Positions 63,192 to 64,000 of a DNA stretch of 64,000 nt are shown here, in pieces. The stretch spans positions 98,094 to 162,093 of the forward strand of contig DBXY01000052.1 in assembly GCA_002309765.1 (NCBI GenBank). Reading direction: 5' to 3'. The stretch's first letter is position 1, and each line of letters begins with the position of its first letter. The DNA comes from Verrucomicrobia bacterium UBA1200. Its GTDB lineage: Bacteria; Verrucomicrobiota; Kiritimatiellia; RFP12; UBA1067. A program made the position numbers and the translations under genes. The notes beneath the pieces were generated by a model. That model was given only the letters and a program-made list of their open reading frames with translations, was not told the DNA's origin and did not search any database.

Positions 63192-64000
63192 ATGAACAAA
63201 ATGATTGCCATGACATTGGTATTGGTGGCTGCCGGCGCAACGGCGCAAACGCTTGAAGAGGGATTCTCAACCCCGCCGCATGAGGCGAAACCGCATACTT
63301 GGTACCACATGATGAACGGCAACGTCACCAAGGCCGGAATCACCGCCGACTTCGAGGCACTGGCCAGAGCCGGCATCGGCGGTGTGCAGATGTTCGATGC
63401 CGGATGCGATGTGCCGGCCGGACCGGTAAAATTCAACTCCGACGAGTGGTTCGACCTCTTCCGCCACGCCCAGAAAGAGGCCAAACGGCTCGGCCTTGAA
63501 ATCTGCATTCCTAACTGCTCCGGCTGGTCAAGTTCCGGCGGTCCGTGGAACAAGCCCGAAAACGCCATGAAAGAGGTGGTTTTCACCGAAACTGCGGTTA
63601 AGGGCCCATCCGTGTTTGACGGCAAACTGCCGAGAACCAAGAATGACCACGGTTTCTACGAGGATATCGCGGTGTTAGCCTACCCCACGCCCAAACCCGG
63701 CGCGAAACTCGAAAACCTAGAAAAGAAAATCTTCCGCTGGCGTCAGATCGCCGGCCTCATGCACAACCGCGACCAAAATTTCTTCGACCCCACCTCCCAA
63801 AAGCCGTTTCCCGCCAACCAACTGGTCGACGCGGCCAAAGAGATTGACCTCACCAAGTCAATGCGTCAGGACGGTTCGCTGAACTGGAACGTCCCCGCCG
63901 GGGAGTGGACGATCCTGCGCATCGGTTACCGCTGCAACGGTCAGTGCAACGGCCCGGCCTCGGATTTTGGACGCGGTCTGGAGGTGGACAAGCTCTCCGC
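63192..64000 (+). CDS. GH106-like glycoside hydrolase, 3' end outside the window
   Basis: The first 269 codons of a gene that stays open to the right edge. Signal peptide MNKMIAMTLVLVAAGATA followed by QTLEEGF. The segment TWYHMMNGNVTKAGITADFE and GIGGVQMFDAG, then the Cys-rich CIPNCSGWSSSGGPW, are typical of GH106-type alpha-L-rhamnosidase-like enzymes, which usually exceed 800 residues. So only the N-terminal part is present; catalytic residues of the family lie further on. AAAGGATTTG before the ATG serves as a ribosome-binding site. It is 36 bases after the ATPase gene. A role in rhamnose-containing glycan breakdown is inferred from family. Confidence 0.75.
   Translation, partial: MNKMIAMTLVLVAAGATAQTLEEGFSTPPHEAKPHTWYHMMNGNVTKAGITADFEALARAGIGGVQMFDAGCDVPAGPVKFNSDEWFDLFRHAQKEAKRLGLEICIPNCSGWSSSGGPWNKPENAMKEVVFTETAVKGPSVFDGKLPRTKNDHGFYEDIAVLAYPTPKPGAKLENLEKKIFRWRQIAGLMHNRDQNFFDPTSQKPFPANQLVDAAKEIDLTKSMRQDGSLNWNVPAGEWTILRIGYRCNGQCNGPASDFGRGLEVDKLS

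Overview
The window looks like a chromosomal segment from a polysaccharide-degrading, Gram-negative-type anaerobe of the PVC group, most likely a Kiritimatiellota/Verrucomicrobia relative. This is inferred, not proven. The clues are a set of very large secreted beta-strand-repeat proteins, LamG and PA14 modules, many secreted glycoside hydrolases, a DUF5107-TPR protein and DUF3127. The DNA is moderately GC-rich. Recognisable sigma-70-type promoters recur, often with a spacer of exactly 17 bp. No rRNA, tRNA, CRISPR array, transposase or phage gene was recognised.

Layout. (1) 1-5560: a ThuA-domain protein cut by the left edge, then a minus-strand operon of a Tat-exported metallophosphoesterase, miaB and an RlmD-like rRNA methyltransferase. 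(2) 5852-9943: giant protein 1, a phosphodiesterase/alkaline-phosphatase-like enzyme on a beta-rich stalk. (3) 9996-12966: minus-strand operon DRTGG protein, CBS-HATPase, yicC, trmJ. (4) 13071-15707: a secreted DUF5107-TPR protein. (5) 15800-21301: minus-strand operon of a 3D-domain lipoprotein, glnS, a LysM/YkuD protein lacking the catalytic Cys, an M42 peptidase and a GT4. (6) 21417-26204: giant protein 2. (7) 26440-34908: plus-strand housekeeping operon DUF3127, prmC, nfo, plsC-like, RlmL-like methyltransferase, tyrS, RluA-family synthase, GH20. (8) 34968-39908: giant protein 3. (9) 40165-47428: minus-strand His-rich secreted protein, Gfo/Idh oxidoreductase, LUD protein, GH2 and GH127. (10) 47803-61396: plus strand, two giant-protein/enzyme pairs (giant 4 + GH2; giant 5 + GH99-like). 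(11) 61397-63155: an AAA ATPase/nuclease-like gene behind twin inverted repeats. (12) 63192-64000: start of a GH106-like gene.

The most striking feature is the group of five giant proteins. Their N-terminal modules differ, yet all end in nearly the same uncharged strand followed at the extreme C-terminus by Arg (Gln in one): GGTIIIMR, GGTLFMVR, SGTFIMFR, GGTVILIR and KGLIIILQ. Two are arranged directly upstream of secreted glycoside hydrolases. I read this as a candidate undescribed cell-surface display and sorting system linked to glycan breakdown. The surrounding GH2, GH2, GH127, GH99-like, GH106-like and GH20 enzymes suggest a complex heteropolysaccharide, possibly containing arabinose and rhamnose, but no transporter for its products is visible here.
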